Both the position numbers and the translations under genes were made by a program. A stretch of 54,302 nucleotides of DNA from Achromobacter sp. UMC71 (GTDB taxonomy: Bacteria; Pseudomonadota; Gammaproteobacteria; Burkholderiales; Burkholderiaceae_B), in the NCBI RefSeq assembly GCF_014170305.1, contig NZ_LZZT01000002.1, positions 1 to 54,302 of the forward strand, given 5' to 3'. The stretch's first letter is position 1; every line of letters starts with the position of its first letter. Below are positions 1 through 8,099 of the stretch, in pieces. The notes under the pieces were generated by a model. It did no database searches. It had not been told where the DNA came from and worked only from the letters and a program-made list of their open reading frames with translations.

Positions 1-296
1 GTGCCAGCCCCCGGCAGCGGCGCGGGCGCCGTGGCGGTGGGGCCGGTGGGCGGCGTGCCCGCCGCGCCATCACGGCCGTACAGGCCGGCGTTGGGGTCCG
101 GCGCCTGGCGCGGGTCGGGCAGCTTGCCTGCGTCGCCTTGCCGGCTGGCGCGGTCCACGAAGGGCACGGGCGCCTTGGTGACGTAGAACGCCACGACAGC
201 GGCCACGATCAGCCCGATGAGCAATCCGGCAAGCGCCCCGTACAGGGTGCTGCCGCTTTCGCCGGAACGGCGGGTGGGTTTGCGCTTGGTCGCCAT
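1..296 (-). CDS. SPOR-domain / FtsN-like cell-division protein, N-terminal part
   Basis: Only the first 98 codons lie in the window; the frame runs off the left edge. The product starts MATKRKPTRRSGES, a basic cytoplasmic tail, followed by one membrane segment (about residues 19-40, rich in A, L, I and V) and then a Pro/Ala/Gly-rich periplasmic linker. This is the layout of DedD/FtsN-type proteins, whose C-terminal SPOR domain binds denuded septal peptidoglycan. That domain is outside the window, so the family call is inference from N-terminal architecture and from position: the gene follows argS by 9 bases, an order I know from Bordetella and Achromobacter. It is probably co-transcribed with argS. 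Confidence 0.7.
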   Translation of the reverse strand, partial: MATKRKPTRRSGESGSTLYGALAGLLIGLIVAAVVAFYVTKAPVPFVDRASRQGDAGKLPDPRQAPDPNAGLYGRDGAAGTPPTGPTATAPAPLPGAG

Positions 297-305
297 GTAC
301 CGATG

Positions 306-1991
306 TTACATCCGCTCGGGGGCGGACACGCCCAGGAGCTCCAGGCCGTTGGCCAGCACCTGGCGCGTGGTCGAGGCCAGACGCAGGCGCGCCAGCTTCA
401 GCGCGGCGTCGTCGACCAGCACGCGCTCGGCGTTGTACCAGGCGTGGAAGTCCGAGGCGCAGTCACGCAGCCAGAAGGCGATGTGGTGCGGGGCCAGTTC
501 CTGCGCGGCCAGGGCCACGACGTGGGGGAATTCGGCCAGGCGCTGCATCAGCGCGAATTCGGTCGGGGCGGTCAATAGGGACACATCAGCCGACGCCACG
601 TCCGCCGCCGGCATGCCGGCGTTGTTCACGACCGAGCAGATGCGCGCATGGGCGTACTGGATGTAATAGACCGGGTTTTCGTCGCTCTTGGACAGCGCCA
701 GGTCGACGTCGAACACGAATTCCGTGTCGGCGCGGCGCTGGATCAGGAAGTAGCGGACCGCGTCGCGGCCGACCCAGTCGATCAGGTCGCGCATCGTGAC
801 GTAGCTGCCGGCGCGCTTGGAGATCTTGACCTCTTGCCCGCCGCGCATGACCTTGACCATCTTGTGCAGCACGTAGGACGGGTAGTCCTTGGGAATGCCC
901 TCTTCCAGCGCCTGCAGGCCGGCGCGCACGCGCGCCACGGTGCCGTGGTGGTCGCTGCCCTGGATGTTCACGGCGCGGTGAAAGCCGCGTTCCCATTTGG
1001 CCTTGTGGTAGGCCACGTCCGGCACGAAGTAGGTGTAGCCGCCTTCGCTCTTGCGCATGACCCGGTCTTTGTCGTCGCCCGTGCCCAGTTCGGTGGTGCG
1101 CAGCCACAGCGCGCCGCCCTCTTCATAGGTATGGCCGCCGGCGACCAGCGCCTTGACGGTGGCCTCGACGCGGCCCGACGTGTAGAGCGAGCTTTCCAGG
1201 TAGTAGTTGTCGAACACCAGGCCGAACGCCTGCAGGTCCAGGTCTTGTTCGCGGCGCAGGTAGGCCACGGCGAAGACGCGGATGTCGTCCAGGCTGTCGA
1301 TGTTGCCGGTCGCGGTGACGGGTTCGCCGTCCGAGGCCTGGATGGTCTTGCCGGCCTGGAAGTCGCGGGCGATGTCGGCGATGTAGTCGCCCTTGTAGCC
1401 GTCGGCCGGCCAGTCGGGCGAGTCGGTGGTCAGGCCGCGGGCGCGGGCCTGCACGCTGATCGCCAGGTTCTCGATCTGGTTGCCGGCGTCGTTGTAATAG
1501 AACTCGCGGGTCACATCCCAGCCGATCGCGTCGTACAGGCGGCACAGGGCGTCGCCCAGCGCGGCCTGGCGGGCATGGCCCACGTGCAGCGGGCCGGTGG
1601 GGTTGGCGGACACGAATTCCACCAGGATCTTCTCGCCGGCGCGCGGGGCGCGGCCAAAGGTGGCGCCCTGTTCGGCCACGGCCGCGATGACGGCTTGGCG
1701 GGCGGCGGCGGTGACGCGCAGGTTGATGAAGCCGGGGCCGGCAATGTCGGCGCTTTCGATCAGCTCGCGGGCGCCGGGCTGGGCCAGCAGCGCGTCGACG
1801 ATGGCCTGGGCCAGTTCACGCGGGTTGCGCTTGGCCGGCTTGGCCAGCTGCATGGCCACGTTGGTGGCGACGTCGCCGTGGGCGGCGACCTTGGGGCGCT
1901 CCAGCAGCACGTTGGCCTGGGCATCGGGCAGGCTCTGCGCAACGGCGGCCTGGATCAGGGAAATAAGTTGTTTTTGTTGCTCGGGGAGCAT
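306..1991 (-). CDS. argS: Arginyl-tRNA synthetase
   Basis: Class I aminoacyl-tRNA synthetase of 561 aa that charges tRNA-Arg in the cytoplasm. The N-terminus ([14 protein letters not shown]) begins the additional Arg-specific domain. The HIGH-type motif appears as HVGHARQA after [13 protein letters not shown]. The KMSKS-equivalent is the KISKRAG stretch, followed by the DALR-type anticodon-binding domain and the usual [11 protein letters not shown] end. The frame stays open for 47 more codons upstream, but those encode a low-complexity Pro/Arg-rich stretch unlike any ArgS, so I place the start at the MLPEQQ methionine. Length is normal for the family. The SPOR gene follows immediately. Confidence 0.97.
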   Translation of the reverse strand: MLPEQQKQLISLIQAAVAQSLPDAQANVLLERPKVAAHGDVATNVAMQLAKPAKRNPRELAQAIVDALLAQPGARELIESADIAGPGFINLRVTAAARQAVIAAVAEQGATFGRAPRAGEKILVEFVSANPTGPLHVGHARQAALGDALCRLYDAIGWDVTREFYYNDAGNQIENLAISVQARARGLTTDSPDWPADGYKGDYIADIARDFQAGKTIQASDGEPVTATGNIDSLDDIRVFAVAYLRREQDLDLQAFGLVFDNYYLESSLYTSGRVEATVKALVAGGHTYEEGGALWLRTTELGTGDDKDRVMRKSEGGYTYFVPDVAYHKAKWERGFHRAVNIQGSDHHGTVARVRAGLQALEEGIPKDYPSYVLHKMVKVMRGGQEVKISKRAGSYVTMRDLIDWVGRDAVRYFLIQRRADTEFVFDVDLALSKSDENPVYYIQYAHARICSVVNNAGMPAADVASADVSLLTAPTEFALMQRLAEFPHVVALAAQELAPHHIAFWLRDCASDFHAWYNAERVLVDDAALKLARLRLASTTRQVLANGLELLGVSAPERM

Positions 1992-2312
1992 GGGCGTCTG
2001 GAGAAGTTCTGGGTGAGTGACGAAGGCGGCGACGGGTCGCGGCCGGGCCGGCGGCCCGTGTGGGCGCCCCGGCGGGGCCTGGGGGCGGCATCGGCGCGGC
2101 GGGCGCGCCTGGCGGGCGCGACCAGGCGCCAAGCGCCGGATTCTCGGCCGCCGCGGCTCCTGCCGTCACGGGAATCTCCTGAATCATAGCGTGATTTGGC
2201 GGGCGCCACCGGCGCCGGGCCCTGCCCGGGCGGCCCGCGCCTGGGGGGTCAGTTGGCATCCCCCGGACGTTGCGGTAGTGTATGGAAGGTATTCAATGTA
2301 GGAGACCGGAAT
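1992..2312. other. Divergent intergenic region between argS and the DUF1840 gene
   Basis: About 320 bases, extremely G+C rich, with several self-complementary runs of GGCGCC/GGGCCC type. It must hold the argS promoter on the minus strand and the DUF1840 promoter on the plus strand. The minus-strand frame of argS stays open through much of it, but only as arginine/proline-rich low-complexity sequence. I see no credible gene here. Confidence 0.6.
2253..2281 (+). promoter_or_regulatory. Possible sigma-70 promoter for the DUF1840 gene
   Basis: TTGGCA and TAGTGT are spaced by 17 bases and end about 30 bases before the start codon. The -35 is good and the -10 is weak. There is no experimental support. 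Confidence 0.3.
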
Positions 2313-2657
2313 ATGCTGATTACATTTCATTCCAAGGTCGTGGCGGAAGTCCTGATGCTCACCGACCATGCCGGCGTCCTGCTGCAGGCGGCGGGCAAGT
2401 CCTTTGGCGACAAGATTCCCGAGCGCGGCGTGTTCACCGTCGACCAGCTCGGCCCGGGCATCAAGGGCATCGAGCACGCCATCGAGGAATCCCTGGGCCA
2501 CCACGATGACGACGAAGAAGACGAAGACAAGGCGCCGGTGCCGCCCATGGCGCGCACGGTCGGCCTGAAAGAGCGGGCCTATCCGCTCCTGGACATGATG
2601 CGGCAATCCCAGGCCGCGGGCGCCGAGGTTACCTGGGAAGTGTCCCGCGGCTGGTAG
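2313..2657 (+). CDS. DUF1840 domain-containing protein
   Basis: A 114-aa cytoplasmic protein of unknown function that matches the DUF1840 family of beta-proteobacteria. It begins MLITFHSKVVAEVLML, then has a central acidic run (HHDDDEEDEDK) and a C-terminal segment (KERAYPLLDMMRQS) typical of the family. There is no signal peptide or membrane segment. The start is the ATG preceded by AGGAGACC. The acidic linker separates two small conserved halves. The function is not known to me; neighbouring genes give no strong hint. Confidence 0.85.
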   Translation: MLITFHSKVVAEVLMLTDHAGVLLQAAGKSFGDKIPERGVFTVDQLGPGIKGIEHAIEESLGHHDDDEEDEDKAPVPPMARTVGLKERAYPLLDMMRQSQAAGAEVTWEVSRGW

Positions 2658-2752
2658 GCAATGTCGCCGGCGGGACAATCTGCCCGGCGGTTTTTGCCTA
2701 CCCTCGTGTTGCCGTCTTTTTGCGGCTGACGCCATTTCAAGGAACCCCTGCT

Positions 2753-3070
2753 ATGCGCAGCGACATCACGATCGTCTTCGATACCCGGCGCTCGCTGGAC
2801 CTCTCGGCCAACGTCGAACCCAATCCGCAGCGTCAGAACCAGGCGCGCGACTGGTTCGACGGCGCCTGGGAAACCCTGGGCTGCGAACCCCTGCGTCCCA
2901 GCGGCAAGGTCCTGCTGCTGGACAAGGTGCTGGGCGTGGCGGACGCGCTGGGCTACGACACGCTGTCCACCGACGAAAAAGAAGCCCGCGAGTTCGCCGA
3001 GAATCTGGCGCTGGCGCTGGAACGCCCGCGCATCACGGTAGACCTGCCCGGCCTGACCGTGGGGTACTGA
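2753..3070 (+). CDS. Small conserved hypothetical protein (105 aa)
   Basis: Soluble, acidic, 105 aa, no signal peptide and no membrane segment. It starts MRSDITIVFDTRRSL after an AAGGAA ribosome binding site and contains a FDGAWETLGCEPLRPSGKVL stretch. I do not recognise a family name, though proteins of this shape recur beside DUF1840 genes in Alcaligenaceae. Codon usage matches the neighbours, so it is very probably real. It converges on ugpE with only 8 bases between the stop codons and no terminator that I can see. Confidence 0.7.
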   Translation: MRSDITIVFDTRRSLDLSANVEPNPQRQNQARDWFDGAWETLGCEPLRPSGKVLLLDKVLGVADALGYDTLSTDEKEAREFAENLALALERPRITVDLPGLTVGY

Positions 3071-3078
3071 CCTCCTGC

Positions 3079-3879
3079 TCAGCGGATGCCCGCCCGCATG
3101 AACGACTGGACGAACTGACGCTGGAACAGCAGGAAAGCGATCAGCAGCGGCGCGGCGGACATCAGCGTGGCGGCCGTGATCACCGACCAGTCGATGCCCT
3201 GGTCGGTCGACGAGAACACCTGCAAGCCCACCGTCAACGGCCGCGATTCCACGGAATTGGTGATGATCAGCGGCCACAGGAAATTGTTCCAGTGGTGGCT
3301 GACGGACACCAGCCCATAGGCCACGTAGATCGGCTTGGCCAGCGGCACGTACACCTTCCACAGGATCTGCAAGGCGTTGGCGCCTTCCATGCGCGCGGCT
3401 TCTTCCAGTTCGCGCGGCACGGTCTTGAAGGTCTGGCGCAACAGGAAGATGCCGAAGGCTGACGCGAAGTACGGCAGGCCAATGGCGAACACCGTGTCGC
3501 GGATGCCCAGCTGGCTCATCGAACGGTAGTTTTCCACCAGCAGCACGTCAGGCATGATCATCAGCTGCAGCAGCACCAGCATGAAGACGAAGTCGCGGCC
3601 GCGGAACTCGAAACGCGCGAAGGCATAGCCGGCCAGCGTGGACAGCACCAGCTGCGCGGCCAGCACCATCGTGACCAGCAGGAAGGTGTTGGCGAAGTAA
3701 CGCGGGAAGGGCGCGGCCTGCCAGGCGCGCGCGAAGTTATCCAGCGTCAGCGGGGCGAACAGGTCGAAGCGGGTGGCATAGGCCGGCGGATGGAACGCCG
3801 CCCACATGGCGTACGCCAGCGGCAGGATCCACAACAGGCCCAGCGCCCACGCGCCCAGGGTATCGAGCTTGTCTTTCAT
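3079..3879 (-). CDS. ugpE: ABC sugar/glycerol-3-phosphate permease, UgpE/MalG type
   Basis: A 266-aa inner-membrane permease with about six transmembrane segments. The EAA loop is visible as ELEEAARMEGANALQ, the coupling helix that docks on the ATPase. It ends QRQFVQSFMRAGIR, typical of the MalG/UgpE branch. The start codon overlaps the stop of the preceding permease gene (ATGA overlap), so the two are translationally coupled. It is the last gene of the lacI-gpdQ-ugpCBAE operon. Substrate assignment to sn-glycerol-3-phosphate or its diesters is inferred from the binding protein and the GpdQ neighbour. Confidence 0.88.
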   Translation of the reverse strand: MKDKLDTLGAWALGLLWILPLAYAMWAAFHPPAYATRFDLFAPLTLDNFARAWQAAPFPRYFANTFLLVTMVLAAQLVLSTLAGYAFARFEFRGRDFVFMLVLLQLMIMPDVLLVENYRSMSQLGIRDTVFAIGLPYFASAFGIFLLRQTFKTVPRELEEAARMEGANALQILWKVYVPLAKPIYVAYGLVSVSHHWNNFLWPLIITNSVESRPLTVGLQVFSSTDQGIDWSVITAATLMSAAPLLIAFLLFQRQFVQSFMRAGIR

Positions 3880-4751
3880 TGATAGTGCGTCCTGCGGTCC
3901 AGCCAGCGGAACTTGATCAGCGCCGTCAGCGCCAGCACCACCAGCAGCACGACGGTCAGCGTCGCGGCGTAGGCGGTATCCCAGAAGCTGAAGCCCACCT
4001 GGTAGATGTAGTAGAGCAGCAGCGTGCTGGCGTTGTCGGGCCCGCCGCGGGTCATGACCACCACGTGGTCCACCAGCCGGAAGGCGTTGATCAGCGCGTT
4101 GATCAGCACGAACAGCGTGGTCGGCATCAGCAGCGGCCAAAGCACGCGCCGGAAATACTGCCAGCGCGAGGCCCCTTCCAGCATGGCGGCTTCACGCAGG
4201 GACGGCGACACGGTTTGCAGCGCGGCCAGGTAGAAGATCATGAAAAAGCCGGATTCCTTCCATACCGTCACCAGCATCAACGCGGGCAATGCCGTTTCGC
4301 GATTGCCCAGCCAGTTGGGGCCGGGCGAGCCGAACAGCTGCATCACCTGCGCGATCAGCCCGTACTGCGGCGTGTAGAAGAACAGCCAGATATTGGCCAC
4401 GGCCACCATGGGCAGCACGGTCGGCGTGAAGTACGCCATCCGCAGAAAACCGCGGCCTTTCAGGTTGCGGTTCACCCATAGCGCCATGACCAGCGCGATG
4501 CCGATCGAGGTCGGGATGGTGCCCAGCGCGAACCACAGGTTGTTCCAGAGCGACTGCCAGAAAACCGGGTCATCGCGCATCACCGCGTAGTTGTCCAGCC
4601 CGACGAAGCGGGCCGGGCGCGCGCCCTTGGGCGTTGAATAGAAGCTGTGCCAGAACGTCGCCAACGCGGGGTAATGCGTGAAGGCGGCGAGCAGCACGAT
4701 GGCTGGCAGCAACAGCAGCCAGCCATAAAGCGCATTCAAAGAGCGGCTCAT
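3876..4751 (-). CDS. ugpA: ABC sugar/glycerol-3-phosphate permease, UgpA/MalF type
   Basis: A 291-aa inner-membrane permease with about six transmembrane segments. It begins MSRSLNALYGWLLLLPAIVL, the usual N-terminus of this branch. The EAA-type loop is LREAAMLEGASRWQYF. It pairs with the downstream permease, with which it overlaps by four bases, and follows the binding-protein gene by 13 bases. Length is normal for UgpA. Confidence 0.88.
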   Translation of the reverse strand: MSRSLNALYGWLLLLPAIVLLAAFTHYPALATFWHSFYSTPKGARPARFVGLDNYAVMRDDPVFWQSLWNNLWFALGTIPTSIGIALVMALWVNRNLKGRGFLRMAYFTPTVLPMVAVANIWLFFYTPQYGLIAQVMQLFGSPGPNWLGNRETALPALMLVTVWKESGFFMIFYLAALQTVSPSLREAAMLEGASRWQYFRRVLWPLLMPTTLFVLINALINAFRLVDHVVVMTRGGPDNASTLLLYYIYQVGFSFWDTAYAATLTVVLLVVLALTALIKFRWLDRRTHYQ

Positions 4752-4764
4752 CGTGCTTGGCGGT

Positions 4765-6060
4765 CTACTTGTAGGAACGCAGGATGCGGTCGGCTTCGCG
4801 CTGGGCGTCGGTCAGCGCTTGCTGCGGCGTCTTGGAACCCGTCAGCGCCGCCTGCAGGGCGTCGTTCAGGGTCTTGGTGACGCGCTGGTTCTCGTGCGTC
4901 GAGAACTCGGCCACGCTGACCTGCAACTGGTCGCGCGCCACGGCGGCGGCCGGCACTTCCTGCGCGTACTTCTTCATCTTCTCGGTCTGCCAGGCGGCCG
5001 GCGTCACCGCGACGTAGCCGGTGGCAATGCTCCAGTCGGCCGCGCGTTCCGGCGTGGTGGCCCACTGCGCGAACTTCAGCGCAGCCTGTTGCTGCTCAGG
5101 CGTGCCGCTCTTGAAGATGTAGAAGTTGCCGCCGCCGGTCGGGCTGCCGCCGCGCTTTTGCTGCGGCATCATCGCCACGCCGAACGGGAAGTCGGCGTTC
5201 TTGCGGATGTTGGTCAGGTTGCCGGTGGTGGTCCAGATGATGGCGGCCTTCTTTTCCAGGAAGTCCTTGGGCGTGGTGCCCCAGTCGATCGTGCCGGTGG
5301 GCATGATCTTGTGCTTGGCGGACAGGTCGCGCCAGAATTGCGCGGCCTCGACCACGGCGGGCTTGTCCAGGAAGGTCTCGTTGCCGGCCTCGTTCATCAG
5401 GATCGCGCCATTGGGCGTGGTCAGGGCCTGGAACAGCCAGTAGGCGAATGCGCCGCCCGACGGGATCTCGATGCCCCATTGCGTGGTGTTGCCGGCGGCG
5501 TCCTGCTTGGTCAGCTTCTTGCCATACTCGACCAGCTCGGCCCAGGTGGCGGGCGCGCGCTCGGGATCCAGGCCGGCGGCCTTGAACAGGTCCTTGTTGT
5601 AGTACATGACGATGGTCGAACGCTGGAACGGCACGCCCCAGGTGTGGCCGCCGGTGCGGCTGTTCTGCATGAACGCATCGTAGAAGCCGCCCAGCCACTG
5701 CTTGTCGGCATCGCTCTTGGCCAGCGAGTCCACCGGCACGATCGCGTCTTCGTCGATCAGGGTGAACATGTCGGTGGACAGCAGCACGGCCAGCTGCGGC
5801 GGAGTGCCGCCCTTCAGCGCGGTCAACGCCTTGGCGATCGAATCCTGGTACGAGCCGGCGTAGATCGGCTTGATCTTGATGTTCGGGTTTTCTTTCTGGA
5901 AGTCCGTCACCATGTCGTCGACGATCTTGGTGATGGGGCCGCCCACGGCGACGGGGTAGTAGAACTCCACTTCAACGGGCTTTTGCTGTGCGTGCGCGGG
6001 CAGCGACAGGCAAGCGGCGGCCAGGCTGGCGGCCAGGGTCTTCAGTACGATGCGTCGCAT
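4765..6060 (-). CDS. ugpB: ABC importer periplasmic binding protein, UgpB type
   Basis: A 431-aa extracellular solute-binding protein (family 1). Residues 1-24 form a clear Sec signal peptide ending LPAHA-QQ. The mature part contains the VEFYYPVAVGGPITKIVDDM start and YPVAVGGP segment characteristic of UgpB homologues, and length matches E. coli UgpB (438 aa). It captures sn-glycerol-3-phosphate or glycerophosphodiesters in the periplasm and delivers them to UgpAE. The gene sits between ugpC and ugpA in one operon. Specificity is inferred from family resemblance and context; a different sugar-phosphate is possible. Confidence 0.87.
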   Translation of the reverse strand: MRRIVLKTLAASLAAACLSLPAHAQQKPVEVEFYYPVAVGGPITKIVDDMVTDFQKENPNIKIKPIYAGSYQDSIAKALTALKGGTPPQLAVLLSTDMFTLIDEDAIVPVDSLAKSDADKQWLGGFYDAFMQNSRTGGHTWGVPFQRSTIVMYYNKDLFKAAGLDPERAPATWAELVEYGKKLTKQDAAGNTTQWGIEIPSGGAFAYWLFQALTTPNGAILMNEAGNETFLDKPAVVEAAQFWRDLSAKHKIMPTGTIDWGTTPKDFLEKKAAIIWTTTGNLTNIRKNADFPFGVAMMPQQKRGGSPTGGGNFYIFKSGTPEQQQAALKFAQWATTPERAADWSIATGYVAVTPAAWQTEKMKKYAQEVPAAAVARDQLQVSVAEFSTHENQRVTKTLNDALQAALTGSKTPQQALTDAQREADRILRSYK

Positions 6061-6093
6061 GATTGCGTTTCCTTTCCTGTGGATTGGGCGTCT

Positions 6094-7149
6094 TCAGCGC
6101 CCGACGGTGTTGATGACCGCCGAATCGGCGGCAAAGAAATGCTGTTGTTCCGTGGGCCAGGACAAGCGCAGCGCTTCGCCGGCGCGGGCGCGCAGGTGCC
6201 CGCCCACGCGCACGGCCACGCCGCTGGTGTCGCCGACCCGGCACACCACGATGGAATCGGCGCCGAAGTACTCCACGCTTTCCACGGTGGCGGCGATGCC
6301 GTCGCCGTCGATGCGGATGTGCTCGGGCCGCACGCCCAGCTTGACCGCGCCGGCGGGTGCGCCGGCAACGGCGGGGCCATGCATGCCGGCGATTACCGTG
6401 ACGCCTTGCAGGGTCGTCAGGCCGATCAGGTTCATGGGCGGCGTGCCGATGAAGCGCGCCGCGAATTCGCTGGCCGGGCGGGCATACAGGCCGTCCGGTG
6501 TATCGTGCTGTTCGATCTGGCCGCCGCGCAGCAGCACCACCTGGTCAGCCATGCTCATGGCTTCGGTCTGGTCGTGCGTGACGTACACCATCGTGATGCC
6601 AAGGTCCTGCTGCAGCGCGCGGATCTCGCGGCGCATCTCATGGCGCAGCTGGGCATCCAGGTTGGACAGGGGCTCGTCCATCAGGCAGACGGGCGCTTCG
6701 GAAATCACCGCGCGACCCAGCGCCACGCGCTGTTGCTGGCCGCCCGACAATTGCGACGGCTTGCGGTCCAGCAGATGGCCCAGGCCCAACAGCCCGGCCA
6801 CGCGTTGCAGGCGGCGGTCGAAATCGCGCGCCGGTTCCTTGCGGACCTTCAGGCCGAACAGGATGTTCTCGCGCACCGACAGGTGCGGAAACAGCGCATA
6901 CGACTGGAACACCATGGAAATACGGCGCTTGGCCGGCGGCAGTTGCGTGACGTCGCGGTCGCCGATGTGGATGGTGCCCGAGGTGGGCGTGTCCAGCCCG
7001 GCGATCATGCGCAAGGTGGTGGACTTGCCACAGCCCGACGGACCCAGCAGCACGGTGAAGCTGCCCGCCGGCACCGTGAAGCTGACGCCGTGGATCGCCG
7101 CCGCGTTGCCGTACTGCTTGGTGAGGTTATCCAGAACGATGGATGACAT
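6094..7149 (-). CDS. ugpC: ABC importer ATPase, UgpC/MalK type
   Basis: A 351-aa cytoplasmic ATPase. Walker A is GPSGCGKSTT (about residues 36-45), the Q-loop follows, the signature is LSGGQQQRV, and Walker B is VCLMDEP with a switch histidine in YVTHDQ. The C-terminal 120 residues form the TOBE/OB-fold regulatory domain seen in MalK and UgpC (PPMNLIGL; GVRPEHI). It energises the UgpAE permease. It is the first transporter gene in the operon, unlike the ugpBAEC order of E. coli. Confidence 0.9.
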   Translation of the reverse strand: MSSIVLDNLTKQYGNAAAIHGVSFTVPAGSFTVLLGPSGCGKSTTLRMIAGLDTPTSGTIHIGDRDVTQLPPAKRRISMVFQSYALFPHLSVRENILFGLKVRKEPARDFDRRLQRVAGLLGLGHLLDRKPSQLSGGQQQRVALGRAVISEAPVCLMDEPLSNLDAQLRHEMRREIRALQQDLGITMVYVTHDQTEAMSMADQVVLLRGGQIEQHDTPDGLYARPASEFAARFIGTPPMNLIGLTTLQGVTVIAGMHGPAVAGAPAGAVKLGVRPEHIRIDGDGIAATVESVEYFGADSIVVCRVGDTSGVAVRVGGHLRARAGEALRLSWPTEQQHFFAADSAVINTVGR

Positions 7150-7160
7150 GCTGTCTCGTA

Positions 7161-7177
7161 GATCTAATTGTTAGATC
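7161..7177. repeat. Perfect 7-3-7 inverted repeat just upstream of ugpC
   Basis: GATCTAA, then three bases, then TTAGATC. It lies 11 bases before the ugpC start codon on the coding strand, so it could fold in the mRNA close to the ribosome binding site or act as a protein-binding site. Its role is unknown. Confidence 0.5.
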
Positions 7178-7193
7178 CGCCCCGTGTCGCGAG

Positions 7194-7213
7194 CAATGAA
7201 ATCCTTTTCATTG
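7194..7213. repeat. Perfect 8-4-8 inverted repeat in the gpdQ-ugpC gap
   Basis: CAATGAAA, four bases, TTTCATTG. Together with the second palindrome nearer ugpC it occupies much of the 118-base gap between gpdQ and ugpC. It may be an operator, a processing hairpin, or a partial attenuator that sets transporter expression relative to the two upstream genes. Confidence 0.5.
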
Positions 7214-7267
7214 TGCAGCGCAAACATGACGGACATATGGCATTGTGTTTGTAATCGAGAATCCGGC

Positions 7268-8065
7268 TCAGGCGAAGGGATACGGGCCGGGGTATTCCCC
7301 AATCACCGCATGGTGCGTGACCAGCGCGCCGTCGTGCCACCAATGCAACTGGTAGCCGGGGGGCTCCATGACATACTGCAATGTCGGCCGCGGCCCGAGT
7401 TCCAGCGCCAGTTGGTGCGCAGTGCCCGGACAGGTTGACGCGATGGTGCCGCCGAACCGGCGAAAGATGGTGCGATGCAGATGGCCGCATAACACGCGTT
7501 CCACGTTCGGATAACGCGCCACGATCTTTTCCAGTTCAGGGGCGCCCGCCAGCAGGCCGATGGCGTCCATGTGCTCGATGCCCGTCAGGAACGGCGGGTG
7601 GTGCATCAGCACCAGGGTCGGCCGGCCGGGTTGCTCGGCCAGGTGCGCCGCGAGCCAGCCCAGGCGCTCCGCGCACAGTTCGCCATGGCTCTTCATGGGC
7701 ACCACGGTATCCAGCGCCAGCAGGCGCAGCGGATAGGTCTCGACGGCGTATTGAATGAACGGCCCCTGCCCTTGCAGGTAGCCGTGGTCCGGAAACGCGG
7801 CGCGCAACTGCGCGCGGTCGTCGTGGTTGCCGGGCAACAGGAAATACGGAATTTCGAGCGCCTGCAATTGTTCACGCAGCGCCTGGTATTCGTGAGGCTT
7901 GCCCAGGTCGGTCAGGTCGCCCGTGATCAGCACGCAATCGGGGCGCGGCGACAGCGCGTTGAGCGCGCGCACCGCGGGCCCCAGGAAGGCGGCGGGGTCG
8001 ATGATGCCGTAGGCCTTGTCGCCTGGCGTGCGCATGTGCAGGTCGGTGATTTGGGCGATAAGCAT
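7268..8065 (-). CDS. gpdQ: Glycerophosphodiesterase, GpdQ-type binuclear metallophosphoesterase
   Basis: A 265-aa cytoplasmic calcineurin-fold phosphodiesterase. All metal ligands known from Enterobacter GpdQ fall at the same residue numbers: Asp8, His10, Asp50, Asn80, His156, His195 and His197, in the motifs DLH, TGD, GNHD, MHHPP and GHLH. The N-terminal RTPGDKAYGIID segment and the C-terminal PGTAHQ segment also follow GpdQ rather than the cAMP phosphodiesterase CpdA. It should hydrolyse glycerophosphodiesters to glycerol-3-phosphate and an alcohol. The start is the ATG after an AGAGACC-like site; a longer frame upstream overlaps the LacI gene and is rejected. Its place between lacI and ugpC supports a role with the importer. 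Confidence 0.88.
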   Translation of the reverse strand: MLIAQITDLHMRTPGDKAYGIIDPAAFLGPAVRALNALSPRPDCVLITGDLTDLGKPHEYQALREQLQALEIPYFLLPGNHDDRAQLRAAFPDHGYLQGQGPFIQYAVETYPLRLLALDTVVPMKSHGELCAERLGWLAAHLAEQPGRPTLVLMHHPPFLTGIEHMDAIGLLAGAPELEKIVARYPNVERVLCGHLHRTIFRRFGGTIASTCPGTAHQLALELGPRPTLQYVMEPPGYQLHWWHDGALVTHHAVIGEYPGPYPFA

Positions 8066-8099
8066 GGAAAGGTCTCTTGCAGGAATCTGGAGGAAAAAG

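Noticed and set aside
1992..2132. N-terminal extension of argS by 47 codons
   Set aside because: Low-complexity Pro/Arg-rich sequence with no similarity to ArgS; the family start is the MLPEQQ methionine.
4753..7146. A 797-codon open frame on the plus strand across ugpB and ugpC
   Set aside because: Antisense shadow caused by high GC at third positions; His/Gly/Arg-rich with no domain, while the minus strand has complete ABC-transporter genes.
7268..8065. CpdA-type cyclic-AMP phosphodiesterase for the metallophosphoesterase
   Set aside because: Motif spacing and the PGTAHQ end follow GpdQ, and the ugp context favours a glycerophosphodiesterase.
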